The notes under the pieces were generated by a model. That model was given only the letters and a program-made list of their open reading frames with translations. It was not told where the DNA came from and ran no database searches. Of a DNA stretch of 43,469 bases, positions 1 to 8,120 are shown one piece after another. Each line of letters opens with the position of its first letter. Position 1 is the stretch's first letter. The position numbers and the translations under genes were made by a program. The stretch comes from GSA-30 sp036568765 (GTDB lineage: Bacteria; Pseudomonadota; Gammaproteobacteria; Xanthomonadales; Rhodanobacteraceae). The stretch covers positions 1 to 43,469 of the forward strand of contig NZ_DATCRY010000189.1 in assembly GCF_036568765.1 (NCBI RefSeq), in the 5' to 3' direction.

Positions 1-421
1 TGTAAGCCCCGCGCAGCGCGCGCAGGCGCAGCACATGCTCGATGCCGTCGGCCAGACCCGATGGATCGATGACGAACAGCTGATGGATACCGTCACCGGC
101 CTGTCCGGTTCCGGCCCAGCCTATTTTTTTGCCTTGGTCGAGGCCCTGGAAGATGCCGCCGTGGCGCAGGGACTTCCGCGCGAGGTGGCGCGCACATTGG
201 CCGCCCAGACCTGTCTGGGTGCGGGGCGCATGATGGTGGAAAGCGGCGAGGATCCCGCCGTGCTACGCCAGCGCGTGACCTCCCCCAATGGCACCACCCA
301 GGCAGCGCTCGATAGTTTCGCCGCCGACGGCCTGGCGCGAGTCGCCGCGCGCGCCGTCGCTGCCGCTACCCGCCGCGGCCAAGACATGGCCGCCGCGCTG
401 GACAAGGAGCTGGGCGCGTGA
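1..421 (+). CDS. proC: Pyrroline-5-carboxylate reductase, C-terminal part (5' end outside window)
   Basis: Last step of proline synthesis: NAD(P)H-dependent reduction of 1-pyrroline-5-carboxylate in the cytoplasm. The reading frame is open from base 2 to the TGA at 419-421, so the N-terminal Rossmann domain is cut off. What remains is the all-helical dimerisation domain with the family signature around TGLSGSGPAYFF, followed by GLPREVARTLAAQT and VTSPNGTTQAAL, all characteristic of ProC. The stop codon overlaps the GTG start of the YggT gene (GTGA), so the two are probably translationally coupled; a proC-yggT neighbourhood is common in proteobacteria. Identity is certain from the visible half. 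Confidence 0.95.
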   Translation, partial: VSPAQRAQAQHMLDAVGQTRWIDDEQLMDTVTGLSGSGPAYFFALVEALEDAAVAQGLPREVARTLAAQTCLGAGRMMVESGEDPAVLRQRVTSPNGTTQAALDSFAADGLARVAARAVAAATRRGQDMAAALDKELGA

Positions 422-993
422 GCTACCTGACCAATGCCATCCTGTTCCTGCTGGAAATTGTCTTCAGCGCCGCGGTAACCCTGATCGTCCTGCGCTTGCT
501 CGCCGAAGCCTGCCGCGCCGACTTCAACAATCCGCTCAGTCAGTTCATCTATCGCTATACCAATCCGGTGCTGTCGCCGATCCGGCGGATCATTCCCAAT
601 TGGCGTCGAATCAACCTCGCTGCCGTGCTGATCGCATGGCTGCTGATGCTGCTCAAGCAGTTGCTGTTTTTCGTCCTGCAGGGCCGCATCCCCGGCATCG
701 CTGGCCTGCTGGTGCTTTCGCTGGCCGATCTGCTCGATTTTGTCCTGGTGTTCTACCTGGTACTGATCTTCGTCTGGTCACTGATGAGCTTGTTCCAGGT
801 CGATCGCTACCATCCGGTGCTTCGCCTCATGGGCAGCCTGATCGAACCGGTGTTGCGCCCGGTACGCGGTCGCCTGGTCGCCGGCGGCCTGGACTTCGGC
901 CCTTGGGCCGTGATGATCGTGCTGGTGCTGTTACGGCTTCTTGTGGTTGCGCCGTTAACCGGTTTCGGTATGCAATTAGCTGTTTCCGGTTAA
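418..993 (+). CDS. YggT family inner-membrane protein
   Basis: A 191-residue, very hydrophobic protein with two YggT repeats, each a pair of membrane helices around an NP-x-S/L-x-x-I/L-R-R/G motif: TNPVLSPIRRIIP near residue 50 and a second copy, LIEPVLRPVRG, near 140. The length and duplicated architecture match proteobacterial YggT (YlmG-like) proteins, which have been linked to osmotic shock tolerance and to membrane or division-site functions in other organisms; the exact role is not settled. The start is GTG at 418, overlapping the proC stop by four bases, which fixes the start and suggests one operon. Confidence 0.9.
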   Translation: MSYLTNAILFLLEIVFSAAVTLIVLRLLAEACRADFNNPLSQFIYRYTNPVLSPIRRIIPNWRRINLAAVLIAWLLMLLKQLLFFVLQGRIPGIAGLLVLSLADLLDFVLVFYLVLIFVWSLMSLFQVDRYHPVLRLMGSLIEPVLRPVRGRLVAGGLDFGPWAVMIVLVLLRLLVVAPLTGFGMQLAVSG

Positions 994-1030
994 CGATTCA
1001 AAACCGCACAAGCACAAGGGGCATTGACGT

Positions 1031-1648
1031 ATGTCGGGTATGGCATGGATGGTATTGGCCGGTGTTCTGGCTGCGACGGGCGCGGACGATTCGGCGCAAA
1101 CCATCGTGGAAGGCAAGCTCACGGTATCCGACGGCAGCGAACGGCCCGCGCAACTGGTCGTGATGTGCACGCCCGGCTCGGCCGGCGTGCTTTCGTTACA
1201 GTTGCAACTGCTCGATGTCCGTCGGCTCAATTTTGACCTGGACGGTTTCGACGGCTTGCCTACCGCCAGCCAAAGCGGCAGTCGGCGCGGCAAGCCGGCA
1301 GCCGCCACCAACAACACGCATCTGCGCGCGGGTGCGCAGGAAGCGGCCGTGGCCACACGTGGCTGGTATGGCGGCGATACGACCAAGGTGCCCTACACCT
1401 TCAGCGTGTCGCAGGCCGCCGGGCAAAAGGGCCCGTTGATCGCAATCGTCACGGCACTGAGCACGGCCGGCAATGAATTGGCGTGGACGCAGAACCCGGC
1501 GCGCACCAATAGCGGCCAACCGCTGGTCGCGCATTTTGTTCCTGACGTGAACCAGACCTACGCCATCGCGCAAGAGATCAAACCGTGCCTGCCGGTTCCG
1601 GAGGCGCCCGCCAAGGCTGGGCGGAAGCGTTCGCGCGCGAAGGGCTGA
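1031..1648 (+). CDS. Hypothetical exported protein
   Basis: I do not recognise this 205-residue protein. It begins with a short hydrophobic stretch (residues 4-16, MAWMVLAGVLAAT) that could be a signal peptide. It then has an acidic/polar N-terminal segment, a low-complexity Gly/Ser/Arg-rich centre (about 75-100), a more ordered part with WYGGDTTKVPYTFSV (about 112-127), and a basic tail. Only two cysteines are present, at about positions 46 and 189, which could form a disulfide if the protein is periplasmic. It follows yggT by 37 bases on the same strand, with a GGGG stretch upstream of the ATG serving as a weak ribosome binding site, so it may be co-transcribed with proC-yggT. Confidence 0.65.
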   Translation: MSGMAWMVLAGVLAATGADDSAQTIVEGKLTVSDGSERPAQLVVMCTPGSAGVLSLQLQLLDVRRLNFDLDGFDGLPTASQSGSRRGKPAAATNNTHLRAGAQEAAVATRGWYGGDTTKVPYTFSVSQAAGQKGPLIAIVTALSTAGNELAWTQNPARTNSGQPLVAHFVPDVNQTYAIAQEIKPCLPVPEAPAKAGRKRSRAKG

Positions 1649-1692
1649 TGGGGCATGGCTCGAGGGAACCTGCAAGACCTCTCCCGATCATC

Positions 1693-1712
1693 ATCCCAGC
1701 GCATGCTGGGAT
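1693..1712. repeat. REP-like palindromic hairpin
   Basis: Perfect 8-bp inverted repeat ATCCCAGC / GCTGGGAT around a GCAT loop, in the roughly 200-bp spacer between two convergent genes. The sequence resembles short repetitive extragenic palindromes scattered through many proteobacterial genomes. There is no T-run directly after it, so it is not a textbook terminator. Only one copy is present in this window, so repetitiveness cannot be shown here. Confidence 0.5.
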
Positions 1713-1854
1713 CCCGTGCCCGGGCACTTCAACGCGTTAGAAGCACCAGGCCCCGGATCCGCTGAGGCAACGGTGAAAACGAGGTTTTTTAGAGACGCCC
1801 ATTAGTTGCGGCATTCAGCGCGGCACGGCTCGACTCATCGATGGATGCCGAAAA

Positions 1855-2673
1855 CTAAGCCGGCTGCTTCTCTGCCCAGGCGCGTATGACCGCATGGATG
1901 GCATCCAGCCCATCGAACAGCGCAGCCGGCCCTGGCTGCAAGATGAGCGGCGATTTGATCTCATGGAGCTCACCGTCGCGAACCGCGGGAATCGCACCCC
2001 AACCAGGGCGGGCAGCAACTTTTTCAGGACGAAAGCGCTTGCCGCACCAGGAACCGAGAATGATGTCCGGCGCCTGTGCAACGACTTCGGTCGGATCGCC
2101 CAGGATGCGATGTTTAGCCAATGACTGGCCGGCCTGTTCGGGAAACACGTCATCGCCGCCAGCAATGCGCACCAGCTCGGCTACCCAGCGAATGCCGGTG
2201 ATCAACGGCTCGTCCCATTCTTCGAAATACACTTTGGGGCGGCGCGGCAACCGCGCGGCGCTGGCCTCGATGGCGGCAATGTGCTGCTCGGCTTTTTGTG
2301 CATAAGCCTCAGCCTTTTCCGCCACACCGACCATCGCACCCAGCCGGCGGATGTAGGCGAGAATGCCTGCCACGCTCCGGTGGTTGCTGATCCATACCTC
2401 AACGCCGGCCTTGATCAGATCCCTGGCAATGTCGGCCTGGATGTCGGAAAAGCCGATCGCCAGATCGGGCTCGAGCTTGAGGATTTCGCCGATCTTGGCA
2501 CTGGTGAACGCCGATACTTTGGGCTTTTCCTTGCGCGCACGCGCAGGACGCACGGTGAACCCGGAAATGCCCGCGATCCGGTCCTGCTCGCCCAGTGCGT
2601 ACAGCACCTCGGTGGGCTCTTCTGTCAGGCAAACGATACGTGTCGGATATGGATCTACTGACAGCATTTCCAT
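1855..2673 (-). CDS. Cobalamin-binding (BtuF-like) substrate-binding-domain protein, probably without signal peptide
   Basis: Belongs to the Fe3+-siderophore/cobalamin periplasmic binding protein fold (BtuF/FepB type). The N-terminal lobe has RIVCLTEEPTEVLYALG and a glycine-rich strand GISGFTVRPA; the middle carries LEPDLAIGFSDIQADIARDL, and the C-terminal lobe has WVAELVRIAGGDDVFPE and an LQPGPA loop, as in proteins usually annotated as cobalamin-binding. About 272 residues from the ATG at 2673 (another ATG lies two codons later, and the frame is open upstream to a TTG at 2691). No hydrophobic signal sequence precedes the domain, unlike true BtuF. No BtuC, BtuD or TonB receptor gene is adjacent. 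Transport role is therefore uncertain; family assignment is firm. Confidence 0.8.
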   Translation of the reverse strand: MEMLSVDPYPTRIVCLTEEPTEVLYALGEQDRIAGISGFTVRPARARKEKPKVSAFTSAKIGEILKLEPDLAIGFSDIQADIARDLIKAGVEVWISNHRSVAGILAYIRRLGAMVGVAEKAEAYAQKAEQHIAAIEASAARLPRRPKVYFEEWDEPLITGIRWVAELVRIAGGDDVFPEQAGQSLAKHRILGDPTEVVAQAPDIILGSWCGKRFRPEKVAARPGWGAIPAVRDGELHEIKSPLILQPGPAALFDGLDAIHAVIRAWAEKQPA

Positions 2674-2763
2674 CTTTACGCCATAGAGCAAACGAATCTA
2701 CCCAGATTATAACGTCACGCAAAGAGGACATCCGCCCGAGAGCCCCACTGACAAGGATGGTTC

Positions 2764-4140
2764 ATGAAGTACTACCTGCGCCCACTCAGCTTCTTATTGG
2801 CCTGCGCGTTTGCAACGGCTCACGCGACCGAGTTCCGAACCGATTTCGAGTCCGGCAGCATCGGCACCGTCACTCCCCTCGACACCGAAGGGCTGCGATG
2901 GCAGCTGGCATTGCGCGACGACAACGACGACGCCAGCCTACCGAACAACTTTCGCACCTGGTGGTATGTACGCGCCCTGGATATAAGCACTACGCAGCCG
3001 ACCACGCTGTCCTTCACGCGGATTGGCTGGAACTACGATTTCCGCCCTGTTTATTCCTACGACAATAAGCATTGGCAATATTTCGCGGACGACGAGGCGC
3101 AGTTCGCACCGGGATGCAACGTCGCCGTTCCAGACAGTTGTCGCATGACGATCACAAAAACCTTCGATCGTCCCGAAGTCTGGATCGCACGTACGTTTCC
3201 ATACCCTTATTCACAGATGCAGGATTACGTAAACACGTTATTCCGATCGCCTTATGTCTTCCGACGAAACATTGGGATGTCGCCGCTGCTACAGCTACCC
3301 ATCCCAGCGTTGACGATTTCCGCTCCCAGCCAGCTCCCGCGGCAGCGCGTAGTCATTCATGCTCGCACGCATCCGGCAGAGACGGGACCGTCCTATGTTC
3401 TAGAGGGACTGATCGACGCTGCGATCCGTGACGACGAACTGGGACGGCGTTTGCGTTCGCGTTATGTGTTCGAGATCGTGCCGATGCACAACGTCGATGG
3501 CGTGCAACTGGGTAACTACCGCACGAATGCGACCAGCCTGAATCTGGAAAACAGATGGTTTGTGGAAAGGTACAACCATCTTCCGCTTTATCTCATGCCA
3601 ACGGCTCCTTTGGAGAACCGCATTCTCAATCACCAGGTTTTTGCCCCACTAGCGATCGATCAACGCATGCCGACCGTGCTCGCACTGAATCTGCACTCGA
3701 GCAACTCCGCACCGAATACCCAGGCGTTTTTCTTTCCGCATTTCGGCAGCGACCCCGTGCGGTACACGCCACAGCAGATCGCGTTATGGCACAAACAGTT
3801 GGACTTCATCCGCGGCACTGCCCTCCATTACGACGGCCGAGTCGAACAACCGCCTGCCGATGGCGGCAGCGGCTTTCTCAACTCCTCCTTCATCGAAACG
3901 TGGTGGTGGCAGCTTCGCCAGGACCAGGTCAATGCGATCACGCTGGAAACCACTTATGGACGCGCTGGCTTCGATCACTGGATTACCCAGGACGATCTGC
4001 GCGAGCTAGGCGTCGCGCTGGCCAAGGCTATCGACGATATGGGCCGACCCGCCATGCGTCTGGCCGATCCTGCACGGGCCAATGATGTCTTCAGGGCGCC
4101 TTTCAAGCCGGAGATCTATACGGACGAGCTCGACCACTAA
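2764..4140 (+). CDS. Exported M14-family zinc carboxypeptidase (cytosolic-carboxypeptidase-like)
   Basis: A 458-residue protein with an N-terminal signal peptide (hydrophobic residues about 7-20, likely cleavage after AHA or ATA). Next is a beta-rich N-terminal domain typical of CCP-like M14 enzymes (FESGS near 28-32, ARTFPYPYSQM near 142-152), then the M14 catalytic domain. Visible catalytic features are the zinc motif HPAE (His203, Glu206), the third zinc ligand His311 in LNLHSS, a substrate-binding NVDG segment (about 243-246) and the catalytic Glu395 in ITLETTYGR. All key residues appear intact. It would remove C-terminal amino acids from peptides in the periplasm or outside the cell. The start ATG has an AAGGATGG ribosome site. 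It is divergent from the cobalamin-binding gene; no operon partner is seen. Confidence 0.88.
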   Translation: MKYYLRPLSFLLACAFATAHATEFRTDFESGSIGTVTPLDTEGLRWQLALRDDNDDASLPNNFRTWWYVRALDISTTQPTTLSFTRIGWNYDFRPVYSYDNKHWQYFADDEAQFAPGCNVAVPDSCRMTITKTFDRPEVWIARTFPYPYSQMQDYVNTLFRSPYVFRRNIGMSPLLQLPIPALTISAPSQLPRQRVVIHARTHPAETGPSYVLEGLIDAAIRDDELGRRLRSRYVFEIVPMHNVDGVQLGNYRTNATSLNLENRWFVERYNHLPLYLMPTAPLENRILNHQVFAPLAIDQRMPTVLALNLHSSNSAPNTQAFFFPHFGSDPVRYTPQQIALWHKQLDFIRGTALHYDGRVEQPPADGGSGFLNSSFIETWWWQLRQDQVNAITLETTYGRAGFDHWITQDDLRELGVALAKAIDDMGRPAMRLADPARANDVFRAPFKPEIYTDELDH

Positions 4141-4147
4141 ACCGACG

Positions 4148-4591
4148 CTAGTGTCCTAGCACCGTCACGGTGATCTGCCGCTTGTGCGCGTCGTGACGGT
4201 GCTCCCATAAATAGATGCCCTGCCACCGTCCCAACTGCAGCTTGCCGCCATGCACCGGCACGACGAGGCTGACGCCGGTCAGGATGGCTCGCACGTGGGC
4301 CGGCATATCGTCCGGCCCTTCGGCGTCGTGGCGATAAATCGGATCGCCGTCGGGTACGGCCCGGGCAAACCATCGCTCCAGATCGCCGCGCACTGCCGGA
4401 TCGGCATTTTCGCTGATGATCAGCGAGCAGCTCGTATGTTGTACGAAGATGTTGACCAAGCCCGTGTGCACGCCCGCCGCAGCGACCGCGTCGGCCACTT
4501 GCTGAGTGACCTCGACAAAGCCACGCCCCAGGCTATGGATCGATATCGATGCCTGGGCGACGTGTTCGACGGGCTTGGCGCGGGTAGTCAT
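4148..4591 (-). CDS. YjbQ family protein (UPF0047, secondary thiamine-phosphate synthase enzyme)
   Basis: A 147-residue protein matching the UPF0047/YjbQ family, with VNIFVQHTSCSLIISENADP (about 46-65) as the diagnostic block, the HDAEGPDDMPAH segment, and a C-terminal WQGIYLWEHR block. Family members form small oligomers and were shown to give weak thiamine-phosphate synthase activity; the physiological reaction is not firmly known. Its ATG overlaps the TGA of pdxH (ATGA), so it is translationally coupled to a vitamin B6 gene. It ends a few bases from the convergent M14 peptidase gene. Confidence 0.9.
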   Translation of the reverse strand: MTTRAKPVEHVAQASISIHSLGRGFVEVTQQVADAVAAAGVHTGLVNIFVQHTSCSLIISENADPAVRGDLERWFARAVPDGDPIYRHDAEGPDDMPAHVRAILTGVSLVVPVHGGKLQLGRWQGIYLWEHRHDAHKRQITVTVLGH

Positions 4592-5175
4592 GGATAGAGC
4601 AGCCGGTGAGTCCAGGTTTGACCATGGCGGTTCCAGCGCACCCGCTCGTGCAGGCGGTATTCGGCGCCGTACCAGAACTCGACCATGTCCGGTTCCACCA
4701 CATACCCGCCCCAGTGTGGAGGCCGCGTCACGTCGCGCTCGGCGAACTCGTGCTCATAATGGGCTACGCGTTGCTCGAAGGTCGCCCGGTCCGGGAGGGT
4801 CTGCGACTGCAGGGAGGCCCAGGCGCCGATCTGGCTCAGCCGTGGACGACTGGCGAAATACGCATCCGATTCGTGCTCCTGCAACTTGCGGGTGGTGCCC
4901 TCGATACGAACCTGCACGCCGTCGCGCAGCGCCTTCCAATGGAAGCACAGCGCGGCTTGCGGGTGTTCCGTCAACTGCTGGGCCTTGTCGCTGCCATAGT
5001 TGGTAAAAAAACGGAAGCCGCGCTCATCGACGCCTTTCAGCAGTACGATGCGCGAACTGATGCGACCATCGGCATCGACGGTCGCCAGGGTCATGGCGGT
5101 GGGTTCGCGCTCGCCTGCCTGGCCGGCTTCGTCGAGCAGTCGCTGGAAACTACCGAGAATTTCTTGATTGAGCAT
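4588..5175 (-). CDS. pdxH: Pyridoxamine/pyridoxine 5'-phosphate oxidase
   Basis: FMN-dependent oxidation of pyridoxamine- or pyridoxine-5'-phosphate to pyridoxal 5'-phosphate. The 195-residue product from the ATG at 5175 has the usual PdxH length and blocks: SRIVLLKG (41-48), FFTNYGSDKAQQL (57-69), CFHWKALRDGVQVRIEG, SRPRLSQIGAWAS (109-121), HWGGYVV, a conserved EFWYG, RLHER and the C-terminal RLLYP. The frame is open further upstream, but that extension would run into the divergent kinase gene and does not look like PdxH, so it was rejected. No strong Shine-Dalgarno precedes this ATG, which leaves some doubt. It overlaps yjbQ downstream. Confidence 0.93.
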   Translation of the reverse strand: MLNQEILGSFQRLLDEAGQAGEREPTAMTLATVDADGRISSRIVLLKGVDERGFRFFTNYGSDKAQQLTEHPQAALCFHWKALRDGVQVRIEGTTRKLQEHESDAYFASRPRLSQIGAWASLQSQTLPDRATFEQRVAHYEHEFAERDVTRPPHWGGYVVEPDMVEFWYGAEYRLHERVRWNRHGQTWTHRLLYP

Positions 5176-5224
5176 GGCGTTATAAGGAACTGAAACTCTT
5201 GATTCGTGGCCGTCTCGCGCCATC

Positions 5225-6064
5225 ATGGCGCGCATGAATATCGATGCTAGCACGCAGAATTCGGCACTGGCCGAACACCTGCTCGACCAGTATGCCGGCC
5301 GCATAGCACGAGCCCGGCGGCCTTACCTCCTGGGCCTCTCGGGCCTGCAGGGCAGTGGCAAGAGCACCCTGGCTCGGGAAATGAAGGCGCAGGCCGAGGC
5401 TCGCGGCTGGCCGACCGAAGTGCTTTCCCTGGACGATTTCTACTACTCGCGCAGCGAACGCGAGGCGCTGGCGCATCAGATCCATCCGCTGCTGAAGACC
5501 CGCGGCGTGCCCGGCACCCACGAAATCGAACTCCTGATGTCGGTGCTGGCCGCACTGCCGCATGCGTCGGAAAAGCTACCGGTGAGCTATCCGCGGTTCG
5601 ACAAGGGACGAGATACCCGGGTTCCGCCTTCGCGCTGGCCCAAGGTGACGCGAGCGCCGAAGCTGATCGTCCTGGAGGGCTGGGCGCTGGGGATTCGTCC
5701 GCAGCTGCAGGCCGCTCTGGATATCCCGGTCAATGCGCTCGAACGCGAGGAGGACCCGGAAGGCATCTGGCGCCACTGGGTCAACAAGCAATTACGCGGC
5801 TACCAGCCGCTATGGCGCAAGCTGGATGCGCTTATCGTGCTGCAAGCGCCCAGCTGGGACATTGTCCGGCAGTGGCGCAGCCAGCAAGAAGAAGAACTGC
5901 TGGCCCGGCACGCCCCGCTAGCTATGGACGCCAAAGCGATGGTGCGTTTCCTGGCTCACTATGAGCGGCTTAGCCGGCATGCTTTAAAGAGCTTGCCTGC
6001 GCTAGCCGACAGCACGGTCGAATACGACACCCAACGTCATGTTACTGGCGTAACGCACAACTAG
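5225..6064 (+). CDS. P-loop kinase, D-glycerate 3-kinase type (GLYK/Tda10-like)
   Basis: A 279-residue cytosolic kinase. Walker A is GLQGSGKST (residues 40-48); SLDDFYYS (68-75) corresponds to the metal/substrate region of the uridine-kinase-like superfamily. The block HPLLKTRGVPGTHE (about 86-99), the FDKGRDTR motif and the VLEGW strand are those of plant and fungal D-glycerate 3-kinases and their bacterial homologues. Likely reaction: D-glycerate plus ATP to 3-phosphoglycerate; this substrate is inferred from family resemblance, and phosphoribulokinase- or pantothenate-kinase-like substrates are alternatives. It starts 49 bases from the divergent pdxH; a second in-frame ATG is three codons in. 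Confidence 0.78.
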   Translation: MARMNIDASTQNSALAEHLLDQYAGRIARARRPYLLGLSGLQGSGKSTLAREMKAQAEARGWPTEVLSLDDFYYSRSEREALAHQIHPLLKTRGVPGTHEIELLMSVLAALPHASEKLPVSYPRFDKGRDTRVPPSRWPKVTRAPKLIVLEGWALGIRPQLQAALDIPVNALEREEDPEGIWRHWVNKQLRGYQPLWRKLDALIVLQAPSWDIVRQWRSQQEEELLARHAPLAMDAKAMVRFLAHYERLSRHALKSLPALADSTVEYDTQRHVTGVTHN

Positions 6065-6277
6065 CGTGCCTAGGCCGAGCATTTGAAGGCCTTCGATGGC
6101 ATATACGCCGCACCGACCAACGCGCCAATCCGCGTTGGGCGCTCCCCGCCGGCAGCCCTGCGACAAAATCACCGGCACCGCCGATCCAGCCGACGCCATC
6201 TTCGAGCTCGTCGGGCTGACGATCCTTGCACCGGGCTGGGGTACACCGCTGCCGGCCGACGCCCAAAATCTCAAACC

Positions 6278-6622
6278 TTAGCCAACGGGTTCAACCCATA
6301 CGGCCGTGCCATAAGCCAGGACCTCGGTCACGCCTTCGGCGACATCGTTGGCATCGTAACGCATCGCGACCACCGCATTGGCGCCGTGCTCGGCTGCGTG
6401 CTGCAGCATGAGCTCAAAAGCCTCCTCCCGCGCCTTTTCGCACAATTCGGTGTAGATGGTGATGTTGCCGCCGACCAGGGTCTGCAATGCCGCGCCGAGA
6501 TTGCCGATTACGCTGCGCGAGCGCACGGTGATGCCGCGCACAATGCCAACCGGACGGACGATGCGAAAGCCGGGAATCTCGTTGCCGGTGCTGACCAGGT
6601 GCGGCTGAATACGCAAAGACAT
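6278..6622 (-). CDS. YbjQ family protein (UPF0145, putative heavy-metal-binding)
   Basis: A 114-residue protein with the complete UPF0145/YbjQ pattern: N-terminal VSTGNEIPGFRI, a central GIVRG-ITVRS strand, a helix with EKAREEAFELMLQHA, then the conserved GANAVVAMRYD and a C-terminal YGTAVWVEP. The family forms pentameric rings; metal binding has been proposed but the function is unknown. The ATG at 6622 is preceded on the minus strand by AAGGAG at 10 bases, which decides the start over the longer open frame that would run into the SDR gene. The 210 bases between its stop and the kinase gene hold no convincing gene. Confidence 0.88.
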   Translation of the reverse strand: MSLRIQPHLVSTGNEIPGFRIVRPVGIVRGITVRSRSVIGNLGAALQTLVGGNITIYTELCEKAREEAFELMLQHAAEHGANAVVAMRYDANDVAEGVTEVLAYGTAVWVEPVG

Positions 6623-6695
6623 GGGGCAAGCGCTCCTTGTTGGGAATGGACATCGTATACGCCGGCCACACGGCAGTCGCCATGTGTCTTCCGTG

Positions 6696-7541
6696 CTACG
6701 TGCTCTCCTGACGCAACAGTGCGGCGTAGCCCGCGCGCGCATCCGGCCAGTTCGGCGCGAAACCGCTTGCGCGCAGAAGCGCGTTGCTGAGCCGCTTGCT
6801 GCCGACACCCGCCGGTGCCGGGCCATCGGGCGGCCGAGGCACACCCATCCGATCGGCCAGAAAGCCGTAGAGCACATCCAGCGGTAACGGTGTGTCGTCC
6901 ACACCGAGATAAAGCGGCAAGACCTCATTTCGCATCAGCAAGTGAACGATGGCGGCTGCCGCGTCGTCGACATGGATGCGATTGGCCCAATGCGGCACCT
7001 CGCGCGGCGCCTTCGCTTGGCCCTGCCGCAGACGGTCGATCAGGTGCAAACGCCCTGGGCCGTAAATGCCCGCAAGCCTTAACGTCACCGCCTCAGGCAC
7101 ATGTGCCGCCAACCAACGTTCCGCCTCCAACAGCACGCGACCGTTGAAGCCGGGCGGGTCGGGCGGCGTGCTTTCGTCGACCCATGCATCACCATGCTCC
7201 CCGTACACCGCGCTGGACGAGACAAATACGATGCGGCGGCAAGCGGCGCGATCCAACGCGTCGAGCAGGTGCCCAAGCCCATCGAGAAATACTGCCCTGT
7301 AGCTTGCCTCGGTGCGCGCGTCCGGTGCGGGCGAGAACACGACCCGGGTAATTCCGGAGGGCAGGCGCAGGCTGGAGGGGTCGGCCAGGTCGCCCTGGAG
7401 CCACGATAGCGAACGGTCGCCGGCGGGCGGGTGCCGGCGCAAGGCTAGGACACGCGCGCCAGCGGCGGAAAGACGTTGCGCCACACGCTGTCCCAAATCG
7501 CCGCAGCCGGCGATCAGGACGCATTCGCTGCTAAAGTCCAC
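6696..7541 (-). CDS. Atypical extended short-chain dehydrogenase (NAD-dependent epimerase/dehydratase family, YeeZ-like)
   Basis: About 281 residues starting at the GTG at 7541. The nucleotide-binding signature CVLIAGCGDLGQRVA (GxGxxG) sits at the N-terminus, followed by LQGDLADP, VVFSPAPD, and VFVSSSAVYG with a downstream DESTPP, as in NAD-dependent epimerase/dehydratase proteins. The usual YxxxK catalytic pair is not evident (Tyr of AVYG is followed by EHG), which fits the atypical SDR subgroups including E. coli YeeZ, whose substrate is unknown. A GAGGGG ribosome site eight bases before the GTG supports this start; the frame extends further upstream, but that would overlap aroK extensively. 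It is divergent from aroK, with three bases between the start codons. Confidence 0.82.
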   Translation of the reverse strand: MDFSSECVLIAGCGDLGQRVAQRLSAAGARVLALRRHPPAGDRSLSWLQGDLADPSSLRLPSGITRVVFSPAPDARTEASYRAVFLDGLGHLLDALDRAACRRIVFVSSSAVYGEHGDAWVDESTPPDPPGFNGRVLLEAERWLAAHVPEAVTLRLAGIYGPGRLHLIDRLRQGQAKAPREVPHWANRIHVDDAAAAIVHLLMRNEVLPLYLGVDDTPLPLDVLYGFLADRMGVPRPPDGPAPAGVGSKRLSNALLRASGFAPNWPDARAGYAALLRQEST

Positions 7542-7544
7542 GCA

Positions 7545-8105
7545 ATGAACCCCTCGTGTAATCTCTTCATCGTCGGGCCGACCGGTGCCGGCAAGACCTC
7601 GGTCGGCCGACGTCTTGCCTCGCATTATGGGCTGCACTTCATCGATCTCGATCAGGAGATCGAACAACACTGCGGTGTCGATGTGAGCACCGTCTTCGAA
7701 ATCGAAGGCGAAGCCGGCTTCCGCCTTCGCGAATCGACGCTGCTGGAGGAGTTCAGCCTGCGTCAGGGCATCGTGCTGGCTACCGGCGCCGGTGCCGTGC
7801 TGGCGCCGGATAATCGGCGCATTCTGTGCGAGCGCGGCTTTGTCGCCTGGCTCCAGGTCAGCATCGAACAGCAGCTGGATCGTCTCGCACGCGATACCAA
7901 GCGGCCGCTGCTGGCCGGGGTGGACCGTCGCGAGCGCCTGGAAAGCATGGCGCGGATCCGCTCAACGCTTTACCACGAGGTAGCCGACCTGGCCGTTCCG
8001 GGAGAATCCGAAGGCGTGCCGGCCGCGAGCGAGCGTTGCATCGCCCTGCTCGACCGGTACTGGCAACGCCCGCCGCTTGCGGCCGATGCCGGCAACGGCA
8101 TGTAA
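7545..8105 (+). CDS. aroK: Shikimate kinase
   Basis: ATP-dependent phosphorylation of shikimate, fifth step of the shikimate pathway. The 186-residue product from ATG 7545 begins MNPSCNLFIVGPTGAGKTS with Walker A at residues 11-19. Shikimate-binding Asp34 (FIDLD), Arg60 (FRLRES), and the lid-region arginine in RDTKRPLL (about 117-123) are present. The usual GGG loop reads GAG (81-83), a substitution I associate with Xanthomonadales AroK. The longer open frame starting at 7476 was rejected because it lacks homology and overlaps the divergent SDR. It is followed after 15 bases by aroB, the common aroKB order. No strong ribosome binding site is visible. Confidence 0.95.
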   Translation: MNPSCNLFIVGPTGAGKTSVGRRLASHYGLHFIDLDQEIEQHCGVDVSTVFEIEGEAGFRLRESTLLEEFSLRQGIVLATGAGAVLAPDNRRILCERGFVAWLQVSIEQQLDRLARDTKRPLLAGVDRRERLESMARIRSTLYHEVADLAVPGESEGVPAASERCIALLDRYWQRPPLAADAGNGM

Positions 8106-8120
8106 CAACCCAACTTTACG

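Noticed and set aside
6065..6277. Possible 90-codon minus-strand gene between the kinase and ybjQ (frame 6002-6274)
   Set aside because: It overlaps the kinase 3' end, has no ribosome site and no recognised similarity; left as unassigned spacer.
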